From positions 62,001 through 126,000 of the forward strand of contig DASYRG010000008.1 in the NCBI GenBank assembly GCA_036004665.1: 64,000 nt of DNA, read 5' to 3'. The notes beneath the pieces were generated by a model. The model was not told the origin of the DNA and searched no databases. It saw nothing but the letters and a program-made list of their open reading frames with translations. This DNA is from JACQGZ01 sp036004665. GTDB lineage: Bacteria > Sysuimicrobiota > Sysuimicrobiia > Sysuimicrobiales > Humicultoraceae. Below are positions 8,001 to 16,350 of the stretch, one piece after another (within the stretch, counting starts at the first letter, position 1; each line of letters starts with the position of its first letter). Made by a program: the position numbers and the translations under genes.

Positions 8001-9332
8001 ATGCAGCGACGGATTGAACCGCGACTCCCCAAGGGGATGCGCGACCTGCTCCCCGAGGAGATGATCCGGCGCCGTCACGTCGTGGACCGCGTGCGTGAGG
8101 TCTTCGAGGCATTCGGCTTCGGTCCGCTGGAGACGCCGGCGCTGGAGCGCGAGGAGACGCTGCTCGGCAAGTACGGCGCCGAGGCGGAGAGGTTGATGTA
8201 CTCGGCCCGGCACGCGGAGGGCAAGGACCGCCTGGCGCTGCGCTACGATCTCTCGGTTCCGCTGGCGCGCGTGGTCGCGGCGCACCAGGATCTGCCGAAA
8301 CCGTTCAAGCGGTACCAGATCGCGCCGGTCTGGCGCGCGGAGCGGCCGCAGAAAGGACGCTACCGCGAATTCTACCAGTGCGACGTGGACACCGTGGGCG
8401 CTCCCGGCATGCTGGCCGACGCGGAGATCGTCCAGGTCGTCTACGAGGTGCTGACCCGGTTGGGGTTCTCCGAATTCACCATCCGGCTGAACAACCGGAA
8501 GATCCTCAACGGCATTGGGCAGATCGCAGGCGTGCCGGCCGATCTCCTGCCAGGCCTCTACCGCTCGATCGACAAGCTCGAGCGCATTGGTCTCGAGGGC
8601 GTGCAACAGGAACTGGAGAGCAACCGCATCGCTGGCGACGCCGTTGGACGGCTGATGACCCTGCTCCAGGTCAGCGGCGAGAGCCATCAGGTCCTCGGGC
8701 AACTGCGAGACCATCTGGGCCGGTCGGTCGAGGCGGGGGAGGGGATCGGTGAGCTCGAGGAGATCCTCAGCCTCCTCGACGCCATGGGGGTGGCGCGGGA
8801 TCGCGTGCGCGTGGACTTCGCGATGGTGCGGGGGCTGGAATACTATACCGGGCCCATTTACGAGACGGTCGTGGAGCGTCCCCGCATCGGCAGTCTCACC
8901 GGCGGAGGTCGCTACGACAGACTGATCGGTCTCTTCACGGGCCGCGACCTGCCCGCCACCGGGACGTCGCTGGGGATCGAGCGGATCATCGACGTGATGG
9001 AGGAGAGGAACATGCTCCCCGCCGGCGTAAGACGGACGGTCACCCAGGCGCTCGTCACCGTCTTTGACGCCGCCCTTCTTCCGGCGTCGCTGGGGCTGGC
9101 GGGCCGGCTGCGCCAGGCCGGCGTGAACACCGAGGTCTTCCTGGAACGTCGGCCCCTCTCCGACCAGATCCGCTATGCGGATAGGACGGGCATCCCCGTG
9201 GCGATTTTTCTCGGTCCGGAAGAGGACCGAGCCGGCCAGGTCACGCTGCGCCACCTGAGAACCGGGCAGGAGCGAGCCGTGCCGGCCGAACAGGCCGCGG
9301 CGGCTGTGCGCGCATGGGTCGAGGAGGTCTGA
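8001..9332 (+). CDS. hisS: Histidyl-tRNA synthetase
   Basis: Class IIa synthetase charging tRNA-His; 443 aa. GGAGG at 7990-7994 fixes the ATG at 8001 (MQRRIEPRLPKGMRDLLPEE). Motif 2 is seen as FKRYQIAPVWRAERPQKGRYREF, the HisRS-specific arginine/Tyr loop as VRGLEYYTGPIYE, and motif 3 region GGRYDRLIG. The C-terminal anticodon-binding domain follows (ALVTVFDAALLPASLGLAGRLRQAG). An in-frame extension to 7890 runs through the T-box terminator and is not used. Its TGA overlaps the ATG of aspS2 (TGATG). Confidence 0.97.
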   Translation: MQRRIEPRLPKGMRDLLPEEMIRRRHVVDRVREVFEAFGFGPLETPALEREETLLGKYGAEAERLMYSARHAEGKDRLALRYDLSVPLARVVAAHQDLPKPFKRYQIAPVWRAERPQKGRYREFYQCDVDTVGAPGMLADAEIVQVVYEVLTRLGFSEFTIRLNNRKILNGIGQIAGVPADLLPGLYRSIDKLERIGLEGVQQELESNRIAGDAVGRLMTLLQVSGESHQVLGQLRDHLGRSVEAGEGIGELEEILSLLDAMGVARDRVRVDFAMVRGLEYYTGPIYETVVERPRIGSLTGGGRYDRLIGLFTGRDLPATGTSLGIERIIDVMEERNMLPAGVRRTVTQALVTVFDAALLPASLGLAGRLRQAGVNTEVFLERRPLSDQIRYADRTGIPVAIFLGPEEDRAGQVTLRHLRTGQERAVPAEQAAAAVRAWVEEV

Positions 9333-10636
9333 TGGCGCTCGGCGGCATGCAGCGCCGCCTCTCCGCGCAGCCCCGGACGCTGGCAGCCGCGGTCCGACCG
9401 GAGCAGCCGGAGGTACACTTGGCCGGGTCCGTGCACACGGTCCGCACCCTGGGCGGTGTGGCGTTCCTGATCCTGCGTGATCGCTCCGGCATGATCCAGG
9501 TCGTGGCGCCGGGCGACCTCGACGTCCCGCGCGAAGCGGTCGTCGAGATCACCGGGACCGCGCGGAGCGAGGGGCGGGCGCCCGGAGGCGTGGAAGTGGC
9601 AGCGACGGAGATCACGGTGATCTCGCGGCCTGCTGGGCGATTGCCGTTCGACGTCAGCAAACCGGTGTTGCATGCCGAGCTGGATACGGCATTGGACCAC
9701 AGGGCGCTCAGCCTGCGCCACCCCCGGACGGGGGCGATCTTTCGGGTCGCCTCCGCGCTCACCGGCGGATTTCGCCGTGCGCTCGCTGACGAGGGGTTCA
9801 TGGAGATTCACACCAGCAAACTGGTCGGGAGCGCCACGGAGGGTGGCGCCGGGCTTTTTCGCGTGGACTATCCCGACCGCGCCGCCTACCTGGCACAGAG
9901 CCCTCAACTGTACAAACAGATCTGCGTCGGCGCCTTCGAGCGCGTCTTTGAGATCGGTCCCGTCTTCCGCAACGAGCCGCATGCGACCACGCGCCATCTC
10001 AACGAGTACACCAGCCTCGACGTGGAAGCCGCCTATCTGGACCTGGACGGCCTGCTCGATCTGGAGACACGGGTGCTGGCGGCGATGCTGGAGGAGGTGG
10101 CCAGATCGGCCGCGCTCGCACTCGATCAGTTGGGAGTCCGCCCTCCGGCGATCGGCCGCATCCCGCGCCTCCGCCTCGACGAGGCGAAAGCGCGACTCGC
10201 CTCCCGGGGAAAGACCTACGCCCCGGAGGAAGATCTCAACCCGGCGGGGGAGCGCCTCCTCGGCGAGATGCTGGGGGAGGAAGGCCAGGAGTTCGTCTTC
10301 GTCTCCCACTACCCCGCGGCGGCGCGACCGTTCTACGCGGCGCCCGATCCGGACGATCGGTCGCTCACCCTTTCGTTCGACCTGCTGTTCCGAGGCGTCG
10401 AGGTCACCACGGGTGGTATGCGCATTCACGACCTGGCGCAGCTCCGCGAGAACATGGAGCGCTTCGGGCTCGACCCCACGGCCTTCGCCGGGTATCTGGA
10501 GGCGTTTGCCTGCGCGATGCCTCCGCACGGCGGGTTCGCCATCGGCCTGGAACGGCTGACTGCTCAACTCGTGGGCGCGCCGAACCTGCGGTGGGCCGCT
10601 CTCTTCCCGCGAGACCGGCGCCGGCTGGAACCCTGA
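9332..10636 (+). CDS. aspS2: Aspartyl-tRNA synthetase, archaeal/eukaryotic type (AspRS2)
   Basis: A 434-residue class IIb synthetase lacking the bacterial GAD insertion, hence the compact archaeal type. It has the N-terminal OB anticodon fold (VHLAGSVHTVRTLGGVAFLILRDR), QSPQLYKQICVGAFERVFEIGPVFRNE (motif 2), TRHLNEYTSLDVE and motif 3 PPHGGFAIGLERLTAQLVG. Bacterial AspRS2 enzymes (Thermus, Deinococcus) are non-discriminating and make Asp-tRNA-Asn for GatCAB; this job is inferred, not visible. AGGAGG precedes ATG 9332, which overlaps the hisS stop. An upstream ATG at 9314 lies inside hisS with no Shine-Dalgarno. Followed by bacterial aspS, again with a TGATG overlap. Confidence 0.93.
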   Translation: MALGGMQRRLSAQPRTLAAAVRPEQPEVHLAGSVHTVRTLGGVAFLILRDRSGMIQVVAPGDLDVPREAVVEITGTARSEGRAPGGVEVAATEITVISRPAGRLPFDVSKPVLHAELDTALDHRALSLRHPRTGAIFRVASALTGGFRRALADEGFMEIHTSKLVGSATEGGAGLFRVDYPDRAAYLAQSPQLYKQICVGAFERVFEIGPVFRNEPHATTRHLNEYTSLDVEAAYLDLDGLLDLETRVLAAMLEEVARSAALALDQLGVRPPAIGRIPRLRLDEAKARLASRGKTYAPEEDLNPAGERLLGEMLGEEGQEFVFVSHYPAAARPFYAAPDPDDRSLTLSFDLLFRGVEVTTGGMRIHDLAQLRENMERFGLDPTAFAGYLEAFACAMPPHGGFAIGLERLTAQLVGAPNLRWAALFPRDRRRLEP

Positions 10637-12414
10637 TGAGGCCCTTCCGCACCGACGGTTGCGGCGCCCTCCGCCCCGGTGATGCCGGTCGCCAGGTCCG
10701 CCTGGCCGGGTGGGTCCACCGCCGCCGGGACCTCGGGGGCGTGATCTTCATCGATCTCCGCGACCGGGAGGGGATCGTCCAGGTCGTCGTCCAGCCACAG
10801 ACGGCCGAGGCGTATCGCCAGGCCGAGGGCGTGCGCGGGGAGTTTGTCCTGGCGGTGGAAGGCGAGGTGCGGGCCCGCCCGGCCGGCACCGAGAATCCCC
10901 GCCTGGCCACAGGAGCGGTGGAGGTGCGGGCGGAGCGCGTCACCGTCCTGGCGAGCGCCGATACGCCACCGTTCCCGCTGACCGAAGAGCAGGCGGTCGA
11001 CGAGGCGTTACGGTTGCGCTACCGCTACCTCGATCTCCGCCGCCCCGCGATGACCGCCAATCTCCGCCTGCGCCACCGCCTGGCCATGGCCGTCCGCCGC
11101 GCCTTTGACGCGCGCGGGTTCGTGGAGATCGAAACGCCCATGCTGATCAAATCGACCCCCGAGGGGGCACGCGACTTCCTCGTGCCGAGCCGCCTCCAGC
11201 CGGGGCACTTCTACGTCCTGCCGCAGTCGCCGCAGCTGTTCAAGCAGATCCTGATGGTGGCAGGCCAAGACCGGTACTTTCAGATCGTCCGGTGCTTTCG
11301 CGACGAGGACCTGCGCGCCGACCGCCAACCCGAGTTCACGCAGGTTGACGTCGAGCTCTCGTTCACCGACGAAGAGGAAGTCATGGAGATCACCGAGGCC
11401 GCGCTCGCCGACGCCGTCGCCGACGCCGCCGGCGTCACGCTGCCCCGCCCCTTCCCCCGCCTCACCTATGCCCAGGCGATCGCGCGCTACGGCATCGACA
11501 AGCCGGACCTGCGGGTGGACCTCCCCATCGGGGACGTCACCGACGTCGCGGGTGGGGCCGACGGTCCCGCGCTGTTTCACGAGGCCGTGGTCTCGGGCGG
11601 CGTGGTGCGTGGGCTGGCGGTTCCGGATGCGGCGGGCCTCTCGCGCAAACAGGTCGACCGGCTGACGGACCTCGCCCGCCAGGGTGGCGCGCGGGGCCTG
11701 GCCACCCTGGCGATCACGCCGGAGGGACCTGCCGGCACCCTGGGCCGCCAGGTGGGCGCCGACCTGGCGCGGCGGCTCGCTGAGCGCCTCGGCGGACGGT
11801 CCGGCGACCTGCTCCTCTTCTGCTGGGGCCACGAGCCGCAGGTGGCCTCGGCGCTGGGGCGAGTGCGGACCGCCGTGGCCGAGGAGCTGCGTCTGGTCCC
11901 GGCGGACCGCCTGGCGCCTTGCTGGGTTACGGAGTTTCCCCTCCTCGAAGCCAGTGAAGAGGGTGGGCTCACGGCCGTGCATCATCCGTTCACATCGCCC
12001 CAGGATGCCGACCGCCCGCTGTTGCAGACCGAGCCGCTGGCTGTGCGGGCGCGCGCCTATGATCTCGTGGTGAACGGTGTGGAGGTGGGGGGAGGGAGTA
12101 TCCGCATCTCCGACCCGCAGCTGCAGCGCGAGGTCTTCAGGCTGATCGGCCTCTCCGAGGCCCAGGCGCAGGAGCGCTTCGGATTCCTGCTCGAGGCCTT
12201 CCGCTACGGCGTACCGCCCCACGGCGGCATCGCCCTCGGCTTCGACCGTCTCGTCATGCTGCTGGCGGGGGAGGAGACCATCCGCGACGTCATCGCCTTC
12301 CCCAAGACCACCACCGGCGCCGACCCGATGACGGGCGCTCCCTCGGCCGTCGATCCCCGCCAGCTGGAAGAGGTGCACATCAGGATCGACGAGTCGATTG
12401 GTGAGAAGCGGTAG
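10636..12414 (+). CDS. aspS: Aspartyl-tRNA synthetase, bacterial type (AspRS1)
   Basis: A 592-residue class IIb synthetase with the bacterial insertion (GAD domain, about residues 290-430) between motifs 2 and 3. OB fold: LAGWVHRRRDLGGVIFIDLRDREGIVQVV. Motif 1 region: FVEIETPMLIKSTPEGARDFLVPSR. Motif 2: DRYFQIVRCFRDEDLRADRQPEFTQVD. Motif 3: PPHGGIALGFDRLVMLLAG. The C terminus FPKTTTGADPMTGAPS is also typical. ATG 10636 overlaps the aspS2 stop. It completes a three-synthetase operon under the T-box. With asnS at 21.3 kb the window carries three related Asx synthetases. Confidence 0.97.
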   Translation: MRPFRTDGCGALRPGDAGRQVRLAGWVHRRRDLGGVIFIDLRDREGIVQVVVQPQTAEAYRQAEGVRGEFVLAVEGEVRARPAGTENPRLATGAVEVRAERVTVLASADTPPFPLTEEQAVDEALRLRYRYLDLRRPAMTANLRLRHRLAMAVRRAFDARGFVEIETPMLIKSTPEGARDFLVPSRLQPGHFYVLPQSPQLFKQILMVAGQDRYFQIVRCFRDEDLRADRQPEFTQVDVELSFTDEEEVMEITEAALADAVADAAGVTLPRPFPRLTYAQAIARYGIDKPDLRVDLPIGDVTDVAGGADGPALFHEAVVSGGVVRGLAVPDAAGLSRKQVDRLTDLARQGGARGLATLAITPEGPAGTLGRQVGADLARRLAERLGGRSGDLLLFCWGHEPQVASALGRVRTAVAEELRLVPADRLAPCWVTEFPLLEASEEGGLTAVHHPFTSPQDADRPLLQTEPLAVRARAYDLVVNGVEVGGGSIRISDPQLQREVFRLIGLSEAQAQERFGFLLEAFRYGVPPHGGIALGFDRLVMLLAGEETIRDVIAFPKTTTGADPMTGAPSAVDPRQLEEVHIRIDESIGEKR

Positions 12415-12483
12415 CCGACCAACTTGAGCTCATCTGAAGAGAGGATACGCTCTCTACCAGTTCTCGAGACGGAATTCAGGAAC

Positions 12484-12580
12484 GTGGCGACCCTCTTCCT
12501 GATCTGCGGTCTTCCCGGCTCCGGCAAGACCGCCCTTGCCAAGGAAATTGAGCACGAGACCCATGTTGTTAGGCTCCGCG
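12484..12580 (+). pseudogene. Remnant of a P-loop kinase (N-terminal fragment)
   Basis: From a GTG at 12484 the frame reads VATLFLICGLPGSGKTALAKE, a clear Walker A start of an AAA/zeta-toxin-like kinase. The protein then breaks down after about 30 residues into sequence that serves as the promoter and 5' part of the structured RNA that follows. The frame stays open to 12660, but the second half has no protein character. Only the first strand and P-loop remain, so it cannot be functional. Best read as a decayed gene between aspS and the RNA gene. Confidence 0.6.
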
Positions 12581-12595
12581 CGTGGGTGGTAAAAT
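12566..12595 (+). promoter_or_regulatory. Promoter of the 6S-like RNA
   Basis: TTGTTA (12566-12571), an 18-base spacer and an extended -10 TGGTAAAAT (TAAAAT at 12590-12595). The predicted transcription start near 12602 falls just before the 5' strand of the long closing helix of the RNA. Confidence 0.6.
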
Positions 12596-12601
12596 GGCCG
12601 C

Positions 12602-12815
12602 AAGCAGGCGATCCCTGCCGTACTCGAGCGCGCCAGAAGTTCCGAGCCAACACCATGTAAACGGGAGCCCGGACTCTGGCCGCGGATGACAGCTCCCGGG
12701 ACCCGGCGCACCACCGTCGGTGATCCCGCCCGGAGTTGTCAGAAACGGACAGGAGGGCACCCACCTGTCGAGGACAGGTTCGGGAACTCCGGCGCCCACG
12801 GTACGGCGGGGATTT
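12602..12815 (+). ncRNA. ssrS: Structured small RNA, probable 6S RNA
   Basis: About 214 nt with no protein frame. The ends form an 11-bp helix (12613-12623 with 12801-12811, one U-G pair). Further in, 5 bp (12630-12634 with 12791-12795) and 10 bp with one bulged G (12639-12648 with 12777-12787) continue the same rod, leading to a large internal bubble. The bubble holds small hairpins (12662-12668/12692-12698; CCTGTC/GACAGG at 12764-12769/12773-12778). A long interrupted rod with a central bubble is the 6S RNA shape. Bacillus subtilis carries its bsrB 6S RNA in the same place, between aspS and the yrvM-rarA genes. 6S RNA binds the housekeeping RNA polymerase holoenzyme. The family assignment rests on shape and synteny only. 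Confidence 0.6.
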
Positions 12816-12833
12816 GTCTAACTTGACGAGACC

Positions 12834-14171
12834 GTGAGCCTCTTTCCTCAGGACCGCCTGCCGGAAGGCGCGCCGCTGGCCGCGCGCATACGGCCGCAGA
12901 CGCTCGACGAATTCGTCGGGCAGGACCACATCGTCGGCCCCGGCACCTTCCTTCGGCGCGCCATCGAGACCGACGACCTGCCCAGCCTGATCCTCTACGG
13001 ACCTCCCGGCACCGGGAAGACCTCCCTCGCCACGATCATCGCCCAGATGACCCGCTCGCACTTCGAGCAGGTCAACGCCGTCACCGCGGGGGTGGCCGAC
13101 CTCAAGCGGATCATCACGGAGGCGCAGGACCGCCGTGCCTACTATCAGGCGCGCACCATCCTCTTCATCGACGAGATCCATCGCTTCAACAAGGCGCAGC
13201 AAGACGTGCTCCTCCCGGCGGTGGAGGACGGCACGATTATTCTCATCGGGGCGACCACTGAGAACCCGTTCTTCGAGGTGAACGCCACCCTGGTCAGCCG
13301 CGCCCGCGTGCTGCAACTGGAGCCGCTGCGCGAAGACGACCTGCGCGCGATCATCCAGCGCGCTCTCGTCGAGGAGCGGGGGCTCGCCGCCCAACGGGTC
13401 AGCGTCGACGACGACGCCCTCGCCCACCTGGTGAACATCGCCAACGGCGACGCCCGCGTCGCTCTGAACGTTCTAGAGGCCGCCGCCCTCATCGCCCCGG
13501 CGGGGAAGGACGGCCGCCGCCGCATCACCCTCGCCATGGCGGAAGAAGCGGCTCAACGGCGCGCGCTCCTCTATGACCGTGAGGGCGACGTCCACTACGA
13601 CACCATCTCCGCGTTCATCAAGAGCATGCGCGGCAGCGATCCCGACGCGGCCGTCTACTGGCTGGCGCGGATGCTGGCCGCGGGCGAAGATCCCCGCTAC
13701 ATCGCCCGGCGCATGGTCGTGCACGCCGCAGAGGACGTCGGGCTGGCCGACCCGATGGCGCTGGTGGTCGCCACCGCAGCGGCGCAGGCGGTGGAGTTCG
13801 TCGGGTTGCCCGAGGCCCGCATCCCGATGACCGAGGCGGCCATCTACATCGCCACCGCCCCCAAGAGCAACGCGGTCGTGGAGGCGATCGGAGCCGCCTC
13901 TGGGGACGTGGAGTCGGAGCGCGCCGAACCGGTGCCCCGCCACCTGCGCGACAGCAGCCACCGCGCGGCGGTCGCCCGGCTGGGACACGGCAAGGGCTAC
14001 AAGTACGCGCACGAATACCCCGGACATTTCGTCGACCAGCAGTATCTTCCCGACAACCTGCGCGATCGACAGTACTACCGGCCCTCGGACTCCGGCCTGG
14101 AGAAGGAGATCCGCCGGCGCCTGGCGGCCTGGTGGAAAGGGATCAAGCGGTACGCCGCGCCCAAAGCCTAG
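12834..14171 (+). CDS. rarA: Replication-associated recombination protein A (RarA/MgsA)
   Basis: AAA+ ATPase acting at stalled replication forks, related to clamp-loader subunits; 445 aa. N terminus PLAARIRPQTLDEFVGQDHIVG, Walker A GPPGTGKTS (about 56-64), Walker B LFIDEIHRFNKAQQDVLLP (about 109), sensor 1 IGATTENPFFEVN, and the C-terminal tetramerisation domain with RNRQYYRP-like end (LRDRQYYRPSDSGLE). GTG start. Position after aspS and the RNA gene matches Firmicutes order. Confidence 0.96.
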   Translation: MSLFPQDRLPEGAPLAARIRPQTLDEFVGQDHIVGPGTFLRRAIETDDLPSLILYGPPGTGKTSLATIIAQMTRSHFEQVNAVTAGVADLKRIITEAQDRRAYYQARTILFIDEIHRFNKAQQDVLLPAVEDGTIILIGATTENPFFEVNATLVSRARVLQLEPLREDDLRAIIQRALVEERGLAAQRVSVDDDALAHLVNIANGDARVALNVLEAAALIAPAGKDGRRRITLAMAEEAAQRRALLYDREGDVHYDTISAFIKSMRGSDPDAAVYWLARMLAAGEDPRYIARRMVVHAAEDVGLADPMALVVATAAAQAVEFVGLPEARIPMTEAAIYIATAPKSNAVVEAIGAASGDVESERAEPVPRHLRDSSHRAAVARLGHGKGYKYAHEYPGHFVDQQYLPDNLRDRQYYRPSDSGLEKEIRRRLAAWWKGIKRYAAPKA

Positions 14172-14175
14172 ATCC

Positions 14176-14790
14176 GTGATCGCCGTGAATCGGGCAGCGT
14201 TGCTCCGGCGGGGTCGTCACCTCGAGGTGTTCACGATTCTCTGGAACAGCGCCGAGGGCATCGTGGCCGTCGTGCTTGGTGTCCTCGCCGGCAGCATCGC
14301 TCTCGTCGGGTTCGGCATCGATAGCTTCATTGAGATGAGTTCGGGTGTCGTGCTGCTCTGGCGCCTTCAGAGCCGTCGGGATCGGGAGACCGCCGAACGC
14401 GCCGAGCGTACGGCGCTGGGTCTGGTGGGGCTGTCGCTCCTCTTGCTGGCGGCTTACATCATCTATGAGTCAGGGAGCGCTCTGCTCCACCGGGAGGCGC
14501 CCTCGACGAGCGTGCCGGGGATCATCCTCGCCCTTGCCTCCCTCATCGTCATGCCGCTCCTGGCCCGGAGGAAGCGCCGGGTGGCCGTCGCTATCAACAG
14601 CCGCGCCCTCGAGGCGGACGCGCTGCAGACGAGCATCTGCACCTACCTGTCGTTGATCCTCCTCGGGGGGCTTGGGCTCAATGCCCTCCTGGGCTGGTGG
14701 TGGGCCGACCCGGTGGCGGCGCTGGCCATGACCCCGCTCATCGCCGGGGAGGGCGCCGAGGCGGTGCGCGGTGAAGCGCACCACGATTGA
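14176..14790 (+). CDS. CDF-like membrane protein lacking the cytoplasmic domain
   Basis: A 204-residue protein of five to six membrane segments resembling the transmembrane half of cation diffusion facilitators: a first segment near VLGVLAGSIALVGFGIDSFIEMSSG (the Asp in FGIDS is the place of the TM2 metal-site Asp), then LGLVGLSLLLLAAYIIYE, IILALASLIVMPLLA, SICTYLSLILLGGLGLNALLGWWWADPVAAL (second conserved ADP). The C-terminal cytoplasmic domain of normal CDF exporters is absent and the protein ends soon after TM6. Some bacterial proteins annotated as cation transporters share this short form. Metal transport is inferred. GTG start 4 bases after rarA. Confidence 0.72.
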   Translation: MIAVNRAALLRRGRHLEVFTILWNSAEGIVAVVLGVLAGSIALVGFGIDSFIEMSSGVVLLWRLQSRRDRETAERAERTALGLVGLSLLLLAAYIIYESGSALLHREAPSTSVPGIILALASLIVMPLLARRKRRVAVAINSRALEADALQTSICTYLSLILLGGLGLNALLGWWWADPVAALAMTPLIAGEGAEAVRGEAHHD

Positions 14791-14805
14791 TCGCCTCGCT
14801 TTGTC

Positions 14806-14834
14806 TTGGGCGATCAGAATCACCAGGGTATAAT
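14806..14834 (+). promoter_or_regulatory. mnmA promoter (leaderless mRNA predicted)
   Basis: TTGGGC (14806-14811), a 17-base spacer and a perfect TATAAT (14829-14834). The start of transcription would be about 14841, only 0-3 bases before the ATG at 14844, and no Shine-Dalgarno is present. Confidence 0.7.
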
Positions 14835-14843
14835 TGATCTGTT

Positions 14844-15995
14844 ATGGCTGAACTTGCCGTCGCGATGAGCGGCGGAGTGGACAGCGCCGCCGCCGCCGCT
14901 CTCCTGGTGGAGGAGGGGCACTCGGTCGTCGGACTCACCATGAACCTCTGGCCGGAGTGGCTCCCTGAGCCCGACGACGCCTTTCGCGCCTGCTGCGGCG
15001 TCACCGCGATCGGGGACGCCCGCGCTGTGGCCCACCAGCTGGGCATTCGCCACTACGTCTTGAACTTGCGCCAGGAGTTTGAGCGGGCGGTCATCGACGA
15101 GTTTGTCGATGAATACGCCCGCGGCCGAACGCCTAACCCCTGCATCGCCTGCAACCGGGCGATCAAGTTCTCGCTACTGCTGCGCAAGGTCCAGGCGATG
15201 GGACTGGAGGGCCTGGCCACCGGCCACTACGCTCGGATCCGCCACGATGTCGCAGGGGGGCGCTACCTTCTCCTGCGGGGGCACGACCCGGCCAAGGATC
15301 AGTCGTACGTGCTCTTCGGATTGAGTCAGGCCCAGCTGGCGCGGCTGCGCTTTCCCGTCGGTGAGCACACCAAGCCACGCATCCGCCAGATCGCGCGCAG
15401 CCTGGGGCTTCCCGTCGCCGACAAGGCGGACAGCCAGGAGATCTGCTTCGTGCCCAGGGGGAGCTACGCCGATCTCGTGGCGCAGCGTCGCCCTGACGCG
15501 GCGCGGCCTGGTCCGATCCTCGATCGGACCGGAGCGCAGGTCGGGACCCACGCCGGCGTAGGGCGGTTCACCATTGGACAGCGGCGCGGCCTGGGCTTGG
15601 CCGCGGGGCGGCCCCTCTACGTCACCGCGATCGATCCGGCGCGCAACGCCGTCGTCGTGGGAGAGGGGGAGGATCTGCTGGCGGGCGAGGTCATCGCGCG
15701 CCAGGTGAACTGGATCAGCGGAACGACGCCGCGCGAGCCGCTGCAGGTGACGGCGCGGGTGCGGCACGGAATGCGGGACACGCCGGCGCTGGCCTGGCTG
15801 GAGCCTACCGGTGCCCTGCGGGTGCGCTTCGACGAACCCCAGCGCGCGGCGGCCCCGGGTCAGGCGGTGGCGCTCTATCAGGGCGAGGTCGTCCTGGGAG
15901 GAGGCATCATCGAGCGCGCGGCCGCTTCTGTCGCGCCAGGACGCGACGCACGTATTTCGGATGGATCACTGATGGAGGTGAACCAACATGGCTGA
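14844..15995 (+). CDS. mnmA: tRNA-specific 2-thiouridylase MnmA
   Basis: Puts the 2-thio group on the wobble uridine (U34) of tRNA-Lys, -Glu and -Gln; 383 aa. PP-loop AMSGGVDSAAAAALL (about 6-20), first catalytic cysteine in GRTPNPCIACNRAIKF (about 99), LATGHYARI, and the second cysteine in SQEICFVPRGSYADLV (about 200). The C-terminal beta-barrel has the usual GRFTIGQRRGLGL motif. It probably begins without a 5' leader (see promoter at 14806). Its last codons overlap the ytxH-like gene by 8 bases. Confidence 0.96.
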   Translation: MAELAVAMSGGVDSAAAAALLVEEGHSVVGLTMNLWPEWLPEPDDAFRACCGVTAIGDARAVAHQLGIRHYVLNLRQEFERAVIDEFVDEYARGRTPNPCIACNRAIKFSLLLRKVQAMGLEGLATGHYARIRHDVAGGRYLLLRGHDPAKDQSYVLFGLSQAQLARLRFPVGEHTKPRIRQIARSLGLPVADKADSQEICFVPRGSYADLVAQRRPDAARPGPILDRTGAQVGTHAGVGRFTIGQRRGLGLAAGRPLYVTAIDPARNAVVVGEGEDLLAGEVIARQVNWISGTTPREPLQVTARVRHGMRDTPALAWLEPTGALRVRFDEPQRAAAPGQAVALYQGEVVLGGGIIERAAASVAPGRDARISDGSLMEVNQHG

Positions 15996-16350
15996 TCGCA
16001 ACGACTTCGCTAGGGGATTTCTGTTCGGCGCCGTGATCGGAGGAGGGGTCGCTCTGTATCTGACCGCGCGGTCGAGCCCAGAGGTTCGGGAGGCGCTCCG
16101 CGAGCGGGGGACGGAGATGGGTCAGCGGGCCCGGGCCAAGGCCGAAGAGATGGCCGAGACGGCGCGCACCAAGGCCGAAGAATTGCGGGGCCGGGCGCGT
16201 GAGACGGCCGACGACCTGCGCGGCCGCGCCCGAGACACCGCCGAGGAGTGGCGCGGGAAGGCGCGGGATACGGTCGAAGACCTGCGGGACCGGGCTCAGG
16301 AGATGTTGAAGCGCGGGCGCTCCGAGGCGCCATCGGCGCTGGAGGACTGA
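15988..16350 (+). CDS. YtxH-domain membrane-anchored helical protein
   Basis: A 120-residue protein: a short N terminus, one glycine-rich membrane segment (FLFGAVIGGGVALYLTA, about 10-26), then a long, highly charged helix made of 11-residue-like repeats of the type RARxTAEExRGK. This architecture matches YtxH/general-stress proteins; the repeats resemble LEA-type or apolipoprotein-like amphipathic helices. GGAGG (15974-15978) before the ATG. Role unknown, possibly envelope stress. Its TGA overlaps the CTG proposed as the cca start (CTGA). Confidence 0.8.
   Translation: MADRNDFARGFLFGAVIGGGVALYLTARSSPEVREALRERGTEMGQRARAKAEEMAETARTKAEELRGRARETADDLRGRARDTAEEWRGKARDTVEDLRDRAQEMLKRGRSEAPSALED

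Noticed and set aside
12424..12660. 78-residue P-loop protein as a functional gene
   Set aside because: Only the Walker A strand is kept; the second half is promoter and RNA-gene sequence.
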